A stretch of 64,000 nt of DNA from Aurantimonas sp036549475. Lineage in GTDB: Bacteria > Pseudomonadota > Alphaproteobacteria > Rhizobiales > Rhizobiaceae. A program made the translations under genes and the position numbers. This document shows positions 15,459 through 27,033 of this stretch, one piece after another. The DNA is taken from assembly GCF_036549475.1 (NCBI RefSeq), contig NZ_JAZHLI010000011.1, positions 1 to 64,000 of the forward strand, written 5' to 3'. Each line of letters starts with the position of its first letter. The stretch's first letter is position 1. The notes beneath the pieces are model-generated. The model saw only the letters and a list, made by a program, of their open reading frames with translations. It had not been told where the DNA came from and made no database searches.

Positions 15459-16805
15459 TTACGCTGCGGCCTGACGCAACGCGCCGACGATGTCGTCCAC
15501 GACCGAATTGACGAGACCGCGGTCGTCGCCTTCGGCCATCACCCGGATCAGCGGCTCCGTGCCCGATGCGCGGATGACCAGCCGCCCCCCCTCGCCCAGG
15601 CGGTCGCGTCCGGCGCTGATCGCGTCCTGCACGCGCTGGCGCTCCAGCGGCTCGCCGTCCGAATAGCGCACGTTCTTCAGGATCTGGGGAACCGGCTCGA
15701 AGCGGCGGCAGACCTCCGACACCGTCCCGCCCTTGCGCTTGACCACGGCCAGCACCTGAAGCGCCGCGACGAGGCCGTCGCCGGTGGTGCCGAAATCCGA
15801 CAGGACGATATGACCCGACTGTTCCCCGCCGACATTGTAGCCGTGCTGGCGCATGTGCTCGACGACATAGCGGTCGCCCACCGCCGTGCGGGCAAGCTGC
15901 AGCTTGCGGTCGGCCAGGAAGCGCTCCAGCCCGAGATTGGACATGACTGTGGCGACGATGCCGCCGGCCGCCAGGCGCCCGTCCTCGGCCCAGCTCTCGG
16001 CGATCACCGCCATCAGCTGGTCGCCGTCGACGATCTCGCCGCGCTCGTCGACGATCAACACCCGGTCCGCGTCGCCGTCGAGTGCGATGCCGATGTCGGC
16101 CCGCACCTCCTTGACCTTCTCGACCAGCGCGCCCGGCGAGGTCGAGCCGCAATTGCGGTTGATGTTGGTGCCGTCCGGATCGACGCCGAGCTTGACGATC
16201 TCCCCGCCCAGCTCCCACAGGACTTCGGGCGCGACCCGGTACGCCGCGCCGTTGGCGCAGTCGATGGCGACGCGCACGCCCTCCAGCGACAGCTCCCGCG
16301 GCAGCGTGCGCTTGGCCGCTTCGATGTAGCGATCATGGACGCCGTCGATGCGCTTGGCCCGCCCGAGGCCGTCGCCCGTCGCCAGCCGCGGCGTCAGATC
16401 CTCCTCCAGCAGCGCCTCGATGCGCAGCTCGATGTCGTCGGACAGCTTGTACCCGTCAGGGCCGAACAGCTTGATGCCATTGTCCTCGAACGGATTGTGG
16501 GAGGCCGAGATCATCACGCCGATATCGGCGCGCAGTGACCGCGTCAGCATCGCCACGGCGGGGGTCGGCATCGGTCCGAGCAGGAACACGTCGACCCCGG
16601 CGGCCGTGAAGCCGGCTACCATCGCGTTCTCGATCATGTAGCTGGACCGCCGGGTGTCCTTGCCGATCACCGCGCGGTGCCGGTAGGAGCCACGGTTGAA
16701 GACCAGGCCCGCTGCCATGCCGACCCGCAGCGCCACCTCCGCCGTCATCGGATGCCGGTTGGCCGTGCCGCGAATACCGTCGGTACCGAAATAGCGTCTG
16801 CTCAT
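15459..16805 (-). CDS. glmM: Phosphoglucosamine mutase
   Basis: This 448-residue enzyme interconverts glucosamine-6-phosphate and glucosamine-1-phosphate on the way to UDP-GlcNAc for peptidoglycan and lipopolysaccharide. The phosphoserine motif SASHNP has Ser102 as the phosphorylated residue, the same number as in E. coli. The Mg site DGDADR and the sugar loop GGEQSGH are present, and RASGTEPLIRVM binds the phosphate at the C-terminus. ATG at 16805 gives MSRRYFGTDGIRGTAN, the family start. It lies 256 bases downstream of ftsH, the classical neighbour. Confidence 0.97.
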   Translation of the reverse strand: MSRRYFGTDGIRGTANRHPMTAEVALRVGMAAGLVFNRGSYRHRAVIGKDTRRSSYMIENAMVAGFTAAGVDVFLLGPMPTPAVAMLTRSLRADIGVMISASHNPFEDNGIKLFGPDGYKLSDDIELRIEALLEEDLTPRLATGDGLGRAKRIDGVHDRYIEAAKRTLPRELSLEGVRVAIDCANGAAYRVAPEVLWELGGEIVKLGVDPDGTNINRNCGSTSPGALVEKVKEVRADIGIALDGDADRVLIVDERGEIVDGDQLMAVIAESWAEDGRLAAGGIVATVMSNLGLERFLADRKLQLARTAVGDRYVVEHMRQHGYNVGGEQSGHIVLSDFGTTGDGLVAALQVLAVVKRKGGTVSEVCRRFEPVPQILKNVRYSDGEPLERQRVQDAISAGRDRLGEGGRLVIRASGTEPLIRVMAEGDDRGLVNSVVDDIVGALRQAAA

Positions 16806-17007
16806 CCCCAAACCCCGTCTGTTCCCGTCGTGCCGGACCGTTCTTCCGGATGCGGCTGCTAAGCAAGCCGCCGGGCTGCCCGATCGGAGGGCAGCGGAAG
16901 TGTCCGCGCACGCGGTCTGCGCCATGATGCCTCGTCATACAATGGCACGAAGGAATTGCAGAGACGTTTCAGCGCCCGCAGGCCGCGATCGCCCTTCCCC
17001 GCAAACG

Positions 17008-17036
17008 AAAAGGGAGCGGCCATGCAGCCGCTCCCT
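17008..17036 (-). terminator. Rho-independent terminator of ftsH
   Basis: The 10-bp stem AGGGAGCGGC/GCCGCTCCCT (17011-17020 with 17027-17036) is followed on the minus strand by TTTT, about 25 bases after the ftsH stop. It makes ftsH and glmM separable transcripts. Confidence 0.88.
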
Positions 17037-17061
17037 TCGGTGATTTGACGATCGCGATGGA

Positions 17062-18999
<1,938 letters not shown>

Positions 19000-19125
19000 C
19001 GATCTTCCTGGAATGGACGCCCGAAGTCACGAGGACGATTGGTTCGAAGATAGGTGCTGCACCCCTGCTTGCCAACAAGGCTGGGCGCTTTTGCGGCAAT
19101 TTGCGCCGCTGGCGGCGCAGGGTGG

Positions 19126-20460
19126 TTACCGCCGCCCTCGGGCTGGCCCGGCCGTGCCCGCCGATGGCGGCGGCAGATCACGGTAGAGGCTCCAGTCCAC
19201 GAACGGGTGGATGGTCAGCGGCGGCGTGCCCCCCGCGACCTTGTGGCCAAGCCGGGCGGGAACTGCCAGGAGCGTATCTCCCGCAACGAGCGCGGGCAAG
19301 GTCCGTTCGACGGCATTGCCCCGGCCCAGATCGCCGAAGGCGACGATCCGCGCGCCCGCACGCGCCAGATCCGGCTCCGGATCCACCATGAAGCGCCCGT
19401 CGAAGAGGTGCGGACCCGTACCGGTCCCGACCGGCACCGGCGCAATGCCCGCGCGGCCATATTCCCGCGCCATGGTGATCGTCGGTCCGGTCGCGACGCG
19501 GATGCCGCCAAGCGTCCGCGTCGGGGATGTCCCGCTTCGCATGGCGTCCAGCAGCCGCAGCGTCGCCGGGCCGCCGGGCCGCTGCCCCCTGCCGCCGACC
19601 GCCGCCACGGCGCGCTGCACGAGGAGGAAGGCCGGCGCGTCGGCCAGGGCGGCGAGCGCGCTGCGGCCGATCGCCACCGTTCCCGCCTCCGTCACCGCCA
19701 GGTCGCCCGCCGCCGCCATCGCCGCCATCGCCCGCGAGAGCTCGGCCTCCACCGCGTCGCGCTGCGCCTGGTGCGCGGTGATCCGCGCTCGCAGGACCGG
19801 CCGGTCGAACGTCGCCGCCGCAAGCTGCCGGCGGATCTGCACGCGGCGATAGGCCGGGTCCGCATTGGTCGGGTCGTCGACCGCAGGCAGATGATGGGCG
19901 GCGACCGTCGCCTTCAGCCGCGCGCCGGCAATGGCCAGGAAGGGCCGCGCCAGCGCCAGATCCGGCGCCAGCACCCTCACCGGGCGCATGCCGGCCAGGC
20001 CCACGACACCGGCGCCCCGCTCTGCCGCCATCAGGTGGGTCTCGAACTGGTCGTCCTCGTGATGGGCGGTCAGGATCGCCGTCGCGCCTGTTCGCCGGGC
20101 CGCAGCACCCAGGTGATCGTAGCGCGCCTGCCGTGCGGCAGCGGCGAGATTGCCGGTGCGGGCGGGATCGGCCCACCGCAGCGTCTCGTGCGACAGGCCG
20201 AAGCGGGCCGCCATCTCGGCGACGAAGCGCGCTTCCGCCGCAGATTCTGCGCGCAGGTTGTGATCGATGGTGACGATGTGGAAATTCGTGGGCGTCGGCG
20301 GCGCGCTGTCGCGGCACGCGACGGCGGCCAGCAGCAGCGCCAGCGAATCGGGTCCCCCGGACACGGCGAGGATCGCCCGGTCGCTCCGGCCCGTCAGGCG
20401 CGCCGCTTGCGCCAGCGCAGCGGCGAGAAGGTCGGCAAGTTCGCGCCGGCCGAGCGGCAT
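19126..20460 (-). CDS. tilS: tRNA(Ile)-lysidine synthase
   Basis: This 444-residue enzyme attaches lysine to C34 of tRNA-Ile(CAU) so that it reads AUA. The PP-loop ATPase motif SGGPDS is at 34-39, followed by AHHEDDQFET, where the usual HHxDDQ-E signature is kept as HHEDDQFET. The C-terminal substrate domain is weakly conserved, as usual. It lies between cpoB and ftsH, the standard rhizobial order. The ATG at 20460 starts with the short helix expected before the PP-loop fold. Confidence 0.93.
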   Translation of the reverse strand: MPLGRRELADLLAAALAQAARLTGRSDRAILAVSGGPDSLALLLAAVACRDSAPPTPTNFHIVTIDHNLRAESAAEARFVAEMAARFGLSHETLRWADPARTGNLAAAARQARYDHLGAAARRTGATAILTAHHEDDQFETHLMAAERGAGVVGLAGMRPVRVLAPDLALARPFLAIAGARLKATVAAHHLPAVDDPTNADPAYRRVQIRRQLAAATFDRPVLRARITAHQAQRDAVEAELSRAMAAMAAAGDLAVTEAGTVAIGRSALAALADAPAFLLVQRAVAAVGGRGQRPGGPATLRLLDAMRSGTSPTRTLGGIRVATGPTITMAREYGRAGIAPVPVGTGTGPHLFDGRFMVDPEPDLARAGARIVAFGDLGRGNAVERTLPALVAGDTLLAVPARLGHKVAGGTPPLTIHPFVDWSLYRDLPPPSAGTAGPARGRR

Positions 20461-20519
20461 GGCACGGGGCTGCGCGCGCGGAACGCGCAGGCAGGGGTCG
20501 CGGCGGTCTGCGGCGATCG

Positions 20520-21479
20520 TCAGCAGTTGGCCGTCGCCTCCTCGCTGGCGAGCTTGTTGCGCACGTTGCTGCTCATCTGCGGGTAGCGTTTTGCCACTTC
20601 CTTGTAGGTGATGCAGGCGGTTTCCTGGTTGTCGAGCTTGGCCAGCGACATGCCGAGCTTCAGCATCATCTCCGGTGCCTTGCCGTTGTCGGGAAAGCTC
20701 TTCTGCGCCTCCAGGAACACCTCCGCCGCCTCGGCGAATTTCTGCTGCTGGTAGAGGCTCTCGCCCAGCCAGTAGCGCGCATCCGGCACGTCCGAGGCCG
20801 TCGGATAGGTCTGGGCATATTGCCGGAACGCCTGCTCGGCGAGCTGGTAGTCGCCGGCCAGGAGGTAGTTGTACGCCAGGCCGTAGGTCTCGCCCTGGTC
20901 GCCGGGCGCGATCGCGGCGACGGTGCTGGAGTCGCCCGCCTGCCCGGTTTCGGCCAGGCCGGGCACGCCGGTCTGCAGATTCGCCGTGTCGAGCGCACCG
21001 GTGGCCATGTCGCCGCCGAGCAGACGCCCGATGTCGTCCTCGCCGGCCGCCGCCTGCTCGCTGCCGCCCGCGCCCGACTGGCCCTGCATCGCCGGGCCGG
21101 CATCGCCGTGCTGCTCGTTGACCGAGGTGCCGGCCGCGCCCGGCTGGCCGGAGCCGCCCTCCAGCTGCTGGAAGCGGAACTCGTTGTCCTCCTGCTGCTT
21201 GCGCATGTCTTCCTGCGTGCGCAGCAGCTGGAAGCTCAGCTCCTCGACCCGGCCGTTCAGCCGGCGGACCTCTTCCTCGAGCTGGTTGATCCGCACCGTC
21301 ATGTCGCCGGCCTGGGCCATGCGCACCGGCGCGGTCCGCGTCTCGGCCGGAGCCTGGCGCGCGGCGCCCGTCGCGGTCTCGCCGAACAGGCCGGGCAATT
21401 CGAAGGCCGACGCCCCGCCCGTCGCGGTGCCCATCAGGGCGAGCGCGGATACGGCAAGGATCGTTTGTCGAAACATCAT
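20520..21479 (-). CDS. cpoB: Cell division coordinator CpoB (YbgF)
   Basis: This 319-residue periplasmic protein links peptidoglycan synthesis to Tol-driven outer-membrane constriction. A signal peptide (about 1-25, ending GGASAFE) is followed by a coiled coil (about 55-100, INQLEEEVRRLNGRVEELS), a Gln/Gly-rich linker and TPR repeats from about 190 (YNYLLAGDYQLAEQAF and YWLGESLYQQQKFAEA). The C-terminus ends in Cys. Two adjacent ATG codons occur at 21479 and 21476; the first is used. It follows pal by 184 bases in the tol cluster. Confidence 0.93.
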   Translation of the reverse strand: MMFRQTILAVSALALMGTATGGASAFELPGLFGETATGAARQAPAETRTAPVRMAQAGDMTVRINQLEEEVRRLNGRVEELSFQLLRTQEDMRKQQEDNEFRFQQLEGGSGQPGAAGTSVNEQHGDAGPAMQGQSGAGGSEQAAAGEDDIGRLLGGDMATGALDTANLQTGVPGLAETGQAGDSSTVAAIAPGDQGETYGLAYNYLLAGDYQLAEQAFRQYAQTYPTASDVPDARYWLGESLYQQQKFAEAAEVFLEAQKSFPDNGKAPEMMLKLGMSLAKLDNQETACITYKEVAKRYPQMSSNVRNKLASEEATANC

Positions 21480-21663
21480 GAACTCAGTTCCTCGACGGCT
21501 GGAAACGGCAATGTCCGCCGCTGCGCGAACCCGGCGGGCTCGTGCTGCGGCGGCGCGTCTTCCTAGCATGGAACGAGGCAGTTCGGCCAAAGTTGGGCAG
21601 CGCCCCGCTTTCGCCGTGGCGGCCGCCGGTCCGCGGGGGACCGGACAGGCGTCAAAGGCGGCG

Positions 21664-22197
21664 TCAGCTTCCGGCGCCGCTCAGCACGGTGACGGCGCGG
21701 CGGTTCTGCGACCAGCAGGAAATGTCGTCGCAGACCGCGACCGGACGTTCCTTGCCGAAGGAGATGGTGCGCATGCGGTTGGCGGCGACGCCCTGCTGGG
21801 TGAGGTAGTCGCGCGTCGCCGAAGCGCGGCGGGCGCCGAGCGCCAGGTTGTATTCGCGGGTCCCGCGCTCGTCGGCATGGCCTTCGACGACGATCGAGTA
21901 CTGCGGATACTGGTTCAGCCACCGGGCCTGCTGGGTCAGCGTCTGCTGGGCGTCGGCCCGCAGCGAGGTCGAGTCGGTGTCGAAGAACACCCGGTCGCCG
22001 ACATTGACGGTGAAGTCCTGGGTCGAACCCGGCGTGGCGCTGCCATAGGCGCCGTTCGCGCCATTGGCGCCGCCCAGGCCGAGGCCCGCCGCGTTGTCCG
22101 GCAGGGCGTCCTTCTTGCTGGCGCAGCCGGCGATCGCCATGCTGGCGACGACGGCGAATGCGATGCGGCTCTTGACCCCGAAAATGCTCCGGCGCAT
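21664..22197 (-). CDS. pal: Peptidoglycan-associated lipoprotein Pal
   Basis: This 177-residue outer-membrane lipoprotein anchors the outer membrane to peptidoglycan in the Tol-Pal system. A signal peptide ends in the lipobox AIAGC with Cys25 lipidated, then a Gly/Asn-rich linker and the OmpA C-terminal domain (about 65-177) with VEGHADERGTREYNLALGARRA, truncated here to the key part GHADERGTREYNLALG. AAAGGAG 6-9 bases before the ATG at 22197 decides the start against an earlier in-frame ATG at 22239. Confidence 0.96.
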   Translation of the reverse strand: MRRSIFGVKSRIAFAVVASMAIAGCASKKDALPDNAAGLGLGGANGANGAYGSATPGSTQDFTVNVGDRVFFDTDSTSLRADAQQTLTQQARWLNQYPQYSIVVEGHADERGTREYNLALGARRASATRDYLTQQGVAANRMRTISFGKERPVAVCDDISCWSQNRRAVTVLSGAGS

Positions 22198-22433
22198 GGC
22201 CAGCTCCTTTGAAAACAGTGCAATCGTGTTACGCGACATTTACCCTGACGCCACTTAACGACGCGTAAAAACTGCGCCGCGCCGGCGGCCCCTTTCGCCT
22301 CCATCCCGTTGAATTCTCGCCGGAATGTGTCGCTTCGCCGACCGCGATCGCGATTGCGCCGACTTGCGGCATCCTCGCAACAGTCCGGTGATAATCGCGC
22401 GGCAAGCTTGCGCGGGGCTCCCCTTGGGCCCGC

Positions 22434-23744
22434 CTATTCGAGCGACGGCGACCAGGCCGGGTCCGACGCATAGCTCGGGGTCGGGATCTTCTGCTCGTTG
22501 TAGCCGGTCAGGTCGATGGAGTGGAGCTGCGGGCCGCCGCTGCCCCTCTCGTCGCGGAAGAACATCAGGACGCGGCCGTTCGGCGCCCAGGTCGGCCCCT
22601 CATTGTGGTAGCCCGACGTCAGGATACGCTCGCCCGAGCCGTCGGGCTGCATGACGCCGATCTGGAACTGGCCGCCACTCTGCTTGGTGAAGGCGATCAG
22701 GTCGCCGCGCGGCGACCACACCGGGGTGGAATACGAACCGTCGCCGAAGGAGATGCGCTGCTGGCCCGAGCCGTCGGCGCCCATCACATAGAGCTGCTGG
22801 CGCCCGCCGCGGTCGGATTCGAACACGATCCGGCCGCCGTCCGGCGAATAGGACGGCGAGGTGTCGATGGCGGCGGTGGAGGTCAGGCGCGTCGTCGCCC
22901 GCGACCGCAGGTCCATGGCGTAGATGTTGGCATTGCCCTCCTGCTGGAGGCTCATGATCACCTTCTGCCCATCGGGTGAGAAGCGCGGCGAGAAGGTCAT
23001 GCCGGGGAAGTTGCCGACGATCTCGCGCTGGCCGGTCTCCAGTTGCAGCAGATAGACCCGCGGCTCGCCATTGCCGAAGGACATGTAGGTGACCTCCTGG
23101 CGGCTCGGCGAGAAGCGCGGCGTCAGAACCAGTTCGCTGCCGTCGGTCAGGTAGCGCAGATTGGCGCCGTCCTGGTCCATGATGGCGAGGCGCTTGACCC
23201 GCTGGTCCTTGGTGCCGCTCTCGGAAACGAAGACGATGCGCGTGTCGAAATAGCCCTTCTCGCCGGTCAGCCGCTCATAGATCGCATCGGCGATGATGTG
23301 GGCGACCCGGCGCCAGTTCTCCGGGCTCGTGTAGAATTGCTGGCCGTCCAGCTGCTGGCCCGCGAAGGTGTCCCACAGGCGGAATTCGACGCGCAGCCGG
23401 CCGTCGGCCTCCGGCGACACACGGCCGACCACCAGCGCCTGGGCGTTGATCACCGTCCAGTCCTGGAAGGACGGGGTGGTGTCGGGGGTCAGCCCCGTCT
23501 GGATGAAGGCCGCCTGGGCGATCGGCGCGAACAGGCCCGAGCGCTTCAGGTCGGCCTGCACCACGTCGGAGATCTGCTTGCCGATGCCGTCCGCCGACTG
23601 GAAGTCGGTGATGGCGATCGGCAGGGGCTCGACATTGCCCTGGGTGATGTCGATCTCGACCGCCGCGGCGGCCGGCGCCATGGCCACGAAAGCGCCGGAA
23701 ATCGCCATGGCGATCACGAGCGCGCCCTTGATGATCATCTTCAT
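22434..23744 (-). CDS. tolB: Tol-Pal system beta-propeller protein TolB
   Basis: This 436-residue periplasmic protein binds Pal and TolA and helps recycle Pal during division. It has a signal peptide (about 1-28), an N-terminal alpha/beta domain (to about 165), then a six-bladed propeller with repeated motifs such as TPRFSPSRQEVTY, SPRFSPDGQKVI, SPSYSPDGGRIVFESD and TPVWSPRGDLIAF. Standard length and order. It sits between tolA and pal. Confidence 0.97.
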   Translation of the reverse strand: MKMIIKGALVIAMAISGAFVAMAPAAAAVEIDITQGNVEPLPIAITDFQSADGIGKQISDVVQADLKRSGLFAPIAQAAFIQTGLTPDTTPSFQDWTVINAQALVVGRVSPEADGRLRVEFRLWDTFAGQQLDGQQFYTSPENWRRVAHIIADAIYERLTGEKGYFDTRIVFVSESGTKDQRVKRLAIMDQDGANLRYLTDGSELVLTPRFSPSRQEVTYMSFGNGEPRVYLLQLETGQREIVGNFPGMTFSPRFSPDGQKVIMSLQQEGNANIYAMDLRSRATTRLTSTAAIDTSPSYSPDGGRIVFESDRGGRQQLYVMGADGSGQQRISFGDGSYSTPVWSPRGDLIAFTKQSGGQFQIGVMQPDGSGERILTSGYHNEGPTWAPNGRVLMFFRDERGSGGPQLHSIDLTGYNEQKIPTPSYASDPAWSPSLE

Positions 23745-23990
23745 GTCAGACCTTCAACTGCTGCGGTCGGAGACCTGCGCCGGCCGGCTGGCCGCGCCCC
23801 TCCCGATTGAACTGGTACGAAGAATCCCCCGGCAGGCTGGCCGGGGAATCGCTGTTCCCTCGCCCGCTTCCTACCATCCAATGGGGGGATTGTATGGCGT
23901 GCTGCCGTAACGGTGCACGCGCGGACCACGGTTCGTACCGTAGATCGGCAGCGGGACCGTTGCACGTGCCGGGTCGCCGCGCCGTCACCA

Positions 23991-25061
23991 TCAGAACATC
24001 TGGCTCGGATCGAAATTGACCACGACGTCGGCCCAGGTGTCGTATTTCTCGGCCGGCAGGTTGTAGGGCGCGCAGCGCTGCACCGCGCGCAGCGCCGCCT
24101 CGCCGGCCACACGCTCGATCATCGAGCCACCGCCGCCGCCGATGATCTCCGGCCGCGCTTCCAGGTTGCCGGTCGGATCGAGCCGCATCTGGATCGAGAT
24201 GCGGAGCGATCCGGCTTCCGACACGCCCGAGGGCGGCGACCAGCAGCGCTGGATCTGCCCGCGCAGCGCGTCGAGCTCGCTCTGGGAGAGCTTGCCGCCG
24301 GTCTGGCGATCGGTGCCCAGCGACGCCTGCTGCTCGGACCGCCGGGCGCCACCGCCCGCCGACTTCTCCTTGTTCAAGAGCGCGGCGATCTGGTCGGCGT
24401 CGAACTGGCTCTCCTCCGGCGTGCTTGTCTCGGCCTGCCGGGTCGGCTCCGGCGTCCTTGGCTCGACCGGCGTCGGCTCCGCCACCCTGGGTGCCGGTGG
24501 CCTTGGCTTCATGGCCGGCACCGGCACGTTCTGCGGCGTGGGTTCGGGCTCCGGCGCGGCCTCGGCCTCGGCGATCGCCTGCTCGACGGGGTCGGGCTGG
24601 GGCGGCGCCACCTCGGCGGGCTGCTCGACCGGCGTGGGGTCTGGTTCGGGTTCGGGCTCCGGCTCCGGTGGTGCCGGCTCCGGGGCGGGCTCGGGTTCCG
24701 GCTCGGGCGCAGGTTCCGGCGCGGGCGGCTCGGCCGGGCTGGCGGCGGCCGCCTGCTCGGTCGGAACCGGCCGCTGGATCGGCGTCGGCGGGGTCGCCAG
24801 GTCGGTCTCGTTGTCGCCGACGTTCTCGGCCGGCATCGGCAGGGTTTCCGGCGTCTCGGTCGGATCGGGCGACGGCGTCTCGGTCACCGGCGCCTCCCTG
24901 GCGCCGATCATCGACTGCGAGAACTCCTCGATCGGCACCAGGTCCACCGGCAGCGACTCGACCGGCGCCATCTGCAGCGGCTCGGGCGCAGACAGCGACC
25001 AGAGGCCCCAGGTCAGGACCGCTCCGTGCAGCAGGGTGGACAGGACGACGCCGGATTTCAT
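23991..25061 (-). CDS. tolA: TolA-like inner-membrane linker protein
   Basis: This 356-residue protein has a short cytoplasmic end, one membrane helix (about 5-23), a long periplasmic middle and a C-terminal domain (about 250-356) with RCWSPPSG and LRISIQMRLDPTGN, which resembles the TolA/TonB C-terminal fold. TolA spans the periplasm and uses TolQR proton energy to contact TolB and Pal. The middle region here is not the usual Ala/Lys helix: residues 105-170 are rich in Pro and Glu (PEPEPEP runs), more like TonB. The gene is 16 bases from tolR. Position makes the TolA role likely. Confidence 0.92.
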   Translation of the reverse strand: MKSGVVLSTLLHGAVLTWGLWSLSAPEPLQMAPVESLPVDLVPIEEFSQSMIGAREAPVTETPSPDPTETPETLPMPAENVGDNETDLATPPTPIQRPVPTEQAAAASPAEPPAPEPAPEPEPEPAPEPAPPEPEPEPEPDPTPVEQPAEVAPPQPDPVEQAIAEAEAAPEPEPTPQNVPVPAMKPRPPAPRVAEPTPVEPRTPEPTRQAETSTPEESQFDADQIAALLNKEKSAGGGARRSEQQASLGTDRQTGGKLSQSELDALRGQIQRCWSPPSGVSEAGSLRISIQMRLDPTGNLEARPEIIGGGGGSMIERVAGEAALRAVQRCAPYNLPAEKYDTWADVVVNFDPSQMF

Positions 25062-25077
25062 CGAAAGCTGGTTTCGC

Positions 25078-25527
25078 TCAAGCGTTTTCTTGATCGGTCA
25101 CGAGACCGATATTGCGGAAGCCGGCGGCCGAGATCCGCGCCATCACGCGCATCACCGTGCCGTAATCGGCAGAGCGGTCGCCGCGCACGAAGATGCGCTC
25201 CTCGTAGCCGGCCTCGGCGACGGCCTGCAGCTTGGCGACGATCTCCTCGATCGGGATCACCGTGTCGTTCAGATAGACCTCGCCGTCCGAATTCACCGAG
25301 ATGGTGATCGGCTGGCTGTCGGAATTCAGGGCCTTGGCCTGCGTCTCGGGCAGCTGGATCGGCACGCCCACCGTCAGCAGCGGCGCGGCGACCATGAAGA
25401 TGATCAGCAGCACCAGCATCACGTCGACCATCGGCGTGACGTTGATCTCGCTCATCGGCTGGCGACGGCCGCGGCCACGACCGCGCCGCGACCCGTTGGA
25501 ACGCCCCGTTCCGGCAGACATTCCCAT
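25078..25527 (-). CDS. tolR: TolR proton-channel subunit
   Basis: This 149-residue protein works with TolQ as the proton-driven motor of Tol-Pal. The single membrane helix follows EINVTPMVDVMLVLLIIFM, with the conserved Asp in PMVDV that carries protons. A periplasmic domain (about 55-145) follows, ending GLVTD. The first 24 residues are unusually Arg/Gly-rich (GSRRGRGRGRRQ) and should lie in the cytoplasm. ATG codons at 25527 and 25521 both fit; the first is used. tolQ ends 44 bases upstream. Confidence 0.95.
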   Translation of the reverse strand: MGMSAGTGRSNGSRRGRGRGRRQPMSEINVTPMVDVMLVLLIIFMVAAPLLTVGVPIQLPETQAKALNSDSQPITISVNSDGEVYLNDTVIPIEEIVAKLQAVAEAGYEERIFVRGDRSADYGTVMRVMARISAAGFRNIGLVTDQENA

Positions 25528-25571
25528 CGCTCATTCCCTTCCCGGCCGAAGCGGCCGGCGTTTCGCGCGCC

Positions 25572-26288
25572 TCAGCGCGAGGACAGCTTCTCGTCGATCT
25601 GCCGCGACAGGATCGCGGAGAACTCGTCGGCGAAGGATTCCAGCCGCATGCCCAGCTTGCCGGCATCGGACGACAGCTTGTTGTAGGCCACCACCGCGGG
25701 GATTGCGGCGACGAGGCCGATGGCGGTCGCCAGCAGCGCCTCGGCGATGCCGGGGGCGACGACGGCCAGGCTGGTCTGCTGCGACCCTGCGATGGCCTGG
25801 AACGAGGTCATGATGCCGATGACCGTGCCGAACAGGCCGACGAAGGGGGCGGCCGAGCCGATGGTGGCGAGGAAGCCGAGCCGCGATTCCAGCTCGTCCA
25901 TCTCCCGCGCCAGGGTCACGTCCATCGCCTTGTCGATGCGCGTCTGCAGGCCGAGGGGCGAGCGCGCGCCCTTCTCGAAGGATTTCTTCCACTCGCGCAT
26001 CGCCGCGACGAACAGCGCGCCCATGCCGGACGTCTTGCGCTCCGACAGGTTGTGATAGAGATCCTCCAGCGACTGGCCTGACCAGAAATTGCTCTCGAAC
26101 TTGTTCAGCTGGCGGCGGAACCGGGCATAGCGCATCGTCTTGTCGATGATGATCGCCCAGGTCCAGACCGACGCGACCATCAGGCCGATCATCACCAGCT
26201 TGACGATAAGGCCGGCCTGCCAGAACAGGTCCCACAGGGACACCGAACCGGCGGCGGCTAGCGTTCCGTGAACGACGTCAGCGTCCAT
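25572..26288 (-). CDS. tolQ: TolQ proton-channel subunit
   Basis: This 238-residue inner-membrane protein has three helices: one near the N-terminus (LFWQAGLIVKLVMIGLMVAS) and two after the cytoplasmic loop (GSAAPFVGLFGTVIGIMTSF and an Ala/Val-rich last helix). The MotA/TolQ/ExbB signature is clear. It forms the ion channel with TolR. The ATG at 26288 follows GAGGATG; an earlier TTG in the same frame at 26294 is less likely. A 244-base gap separates it from ybgC and may hold a promoter. Confidence 0.96.
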   Translation of the reverse strand: MDADVVHGTLAAAGSVSLWDLFWQAGLIVKLVMIGLMVASVWTWAIIIDKTMRYARFRRQLNKFESNFWSGQSLEDLYHNLSERKTSGMGALFVAAMREWKKSFEKGARSPLGLQTRIDKAMDVTLAREMDELESRLGFLATIGSAAPFVGLFGTVIGIMTSFQAIAGSQQTSLAVVAPGIAEALLATAIGLVAAIPAVVAYNKLSSDAGKLGMRLESFADEFSAILSRQIDEKLSSR

Positions 26289-26532
26289 TCGCAATCATCC
26301 TCGATATTCGGAACCGTCGGCAGCCCGCGACGGGCGCGCCCTCGGCACGACCCCGCCCCTGTCGGTCCCGACATGCAGCAAATTCGGCCATGCGGCCGCG
26401 TAAACCCCTGATGCCCTTTCACAAGCGAATCCGGTGAAAGAATGGCGTGTTTCGGCTCTAATCCGACTCGCGCCATTGATGCACCGGTAGGGTTAACGGC
26501 CCGTTACCGGTGCCCCGGCGCCGGTCCTGCCG

Positions 26533-26979
26533 TCACGCGCTGGCCGTCGGCTGCAGTTGGGCGTGCATGTCCTTGGGCAGGCGCATCGGCTTGCCCTCGG
26601 GCGAGAGCACGGCGACCTTGACCGTCGCCTTGACCAGCACCGCGTCGCCGCAGGCGATGCGCTGGTCGAGGATGATGCGCGCCCCGCCGAGCAGCGCCGT
26701 GCGGGTGGTCACGGTGACGACGTCGTCGATCCGCGCCGGCCGCAGGAAGTCGATGTCCATGTGCCGCACGGCAAAGATCAGCGGCGCGCCATACCGCCCG
26801 GCGAGCAGTTCGCGGTGGCCGATGCCCTTCAGCCGCAGGAAGTCCGAGCGCCCCCGCTCCAGAAAGTTCAGGTAGCGCGCATGGTAGACGACGCCGGAAA
26901 AGTCGGTGTCCTCGAAATAGATGCGCACATCCAGCGCATGGCCATCGTCCGTCAGCCGTCCGGCCAGTCCCTGGCTCAT
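26533..26979 (-). CDS. ybgC: Acyl-CoA thioester hydrolase YbgC
   Basis: This 148-residue hot-dog-fold thioesterase hydrolyses acyl-CoA (or acyl-ACP) at the membrane and is the usual first gene of the tol cluster. The active-site block YFEDTDFSGVVYHARYLNF contains the catalytic Asp and the family-specific VYHARYL. The ATG at 26979 has GAGGATCC at good distance; ATG 26997 with AAGGGG upstream is an alternative that adds six residues. The divergent Pho-box promoter begins about 55 bases away. Confidence 0.93.
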   Translation of the reverse strand: MSQGLAGRLTDDGHALDVRIYFEDTDFSGVVYHARYLNFLERGRSDFLRLKGIGHRELLAGRYGAPLIFAVRHMDIDFLRPARIDDVVTVTTRTALLGGARIILDQRIACGDAVLVKATVKVAVLSPEGKPMRLPKDMHAQLQPTASA

Positions 26980-27033
26980 CGCCGGATCCTCTCGCATCGC
27001 GCCCCTTGCGGGCTCAATCTGTGTAACAGCGAT

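Noticed and set aside
24590..24740. Short tandem DNA repeat resembling a satellite
   Set aside because: It is the codon-level repeat of the Pro-Glu linker in tolA, not a DNA repeat array.
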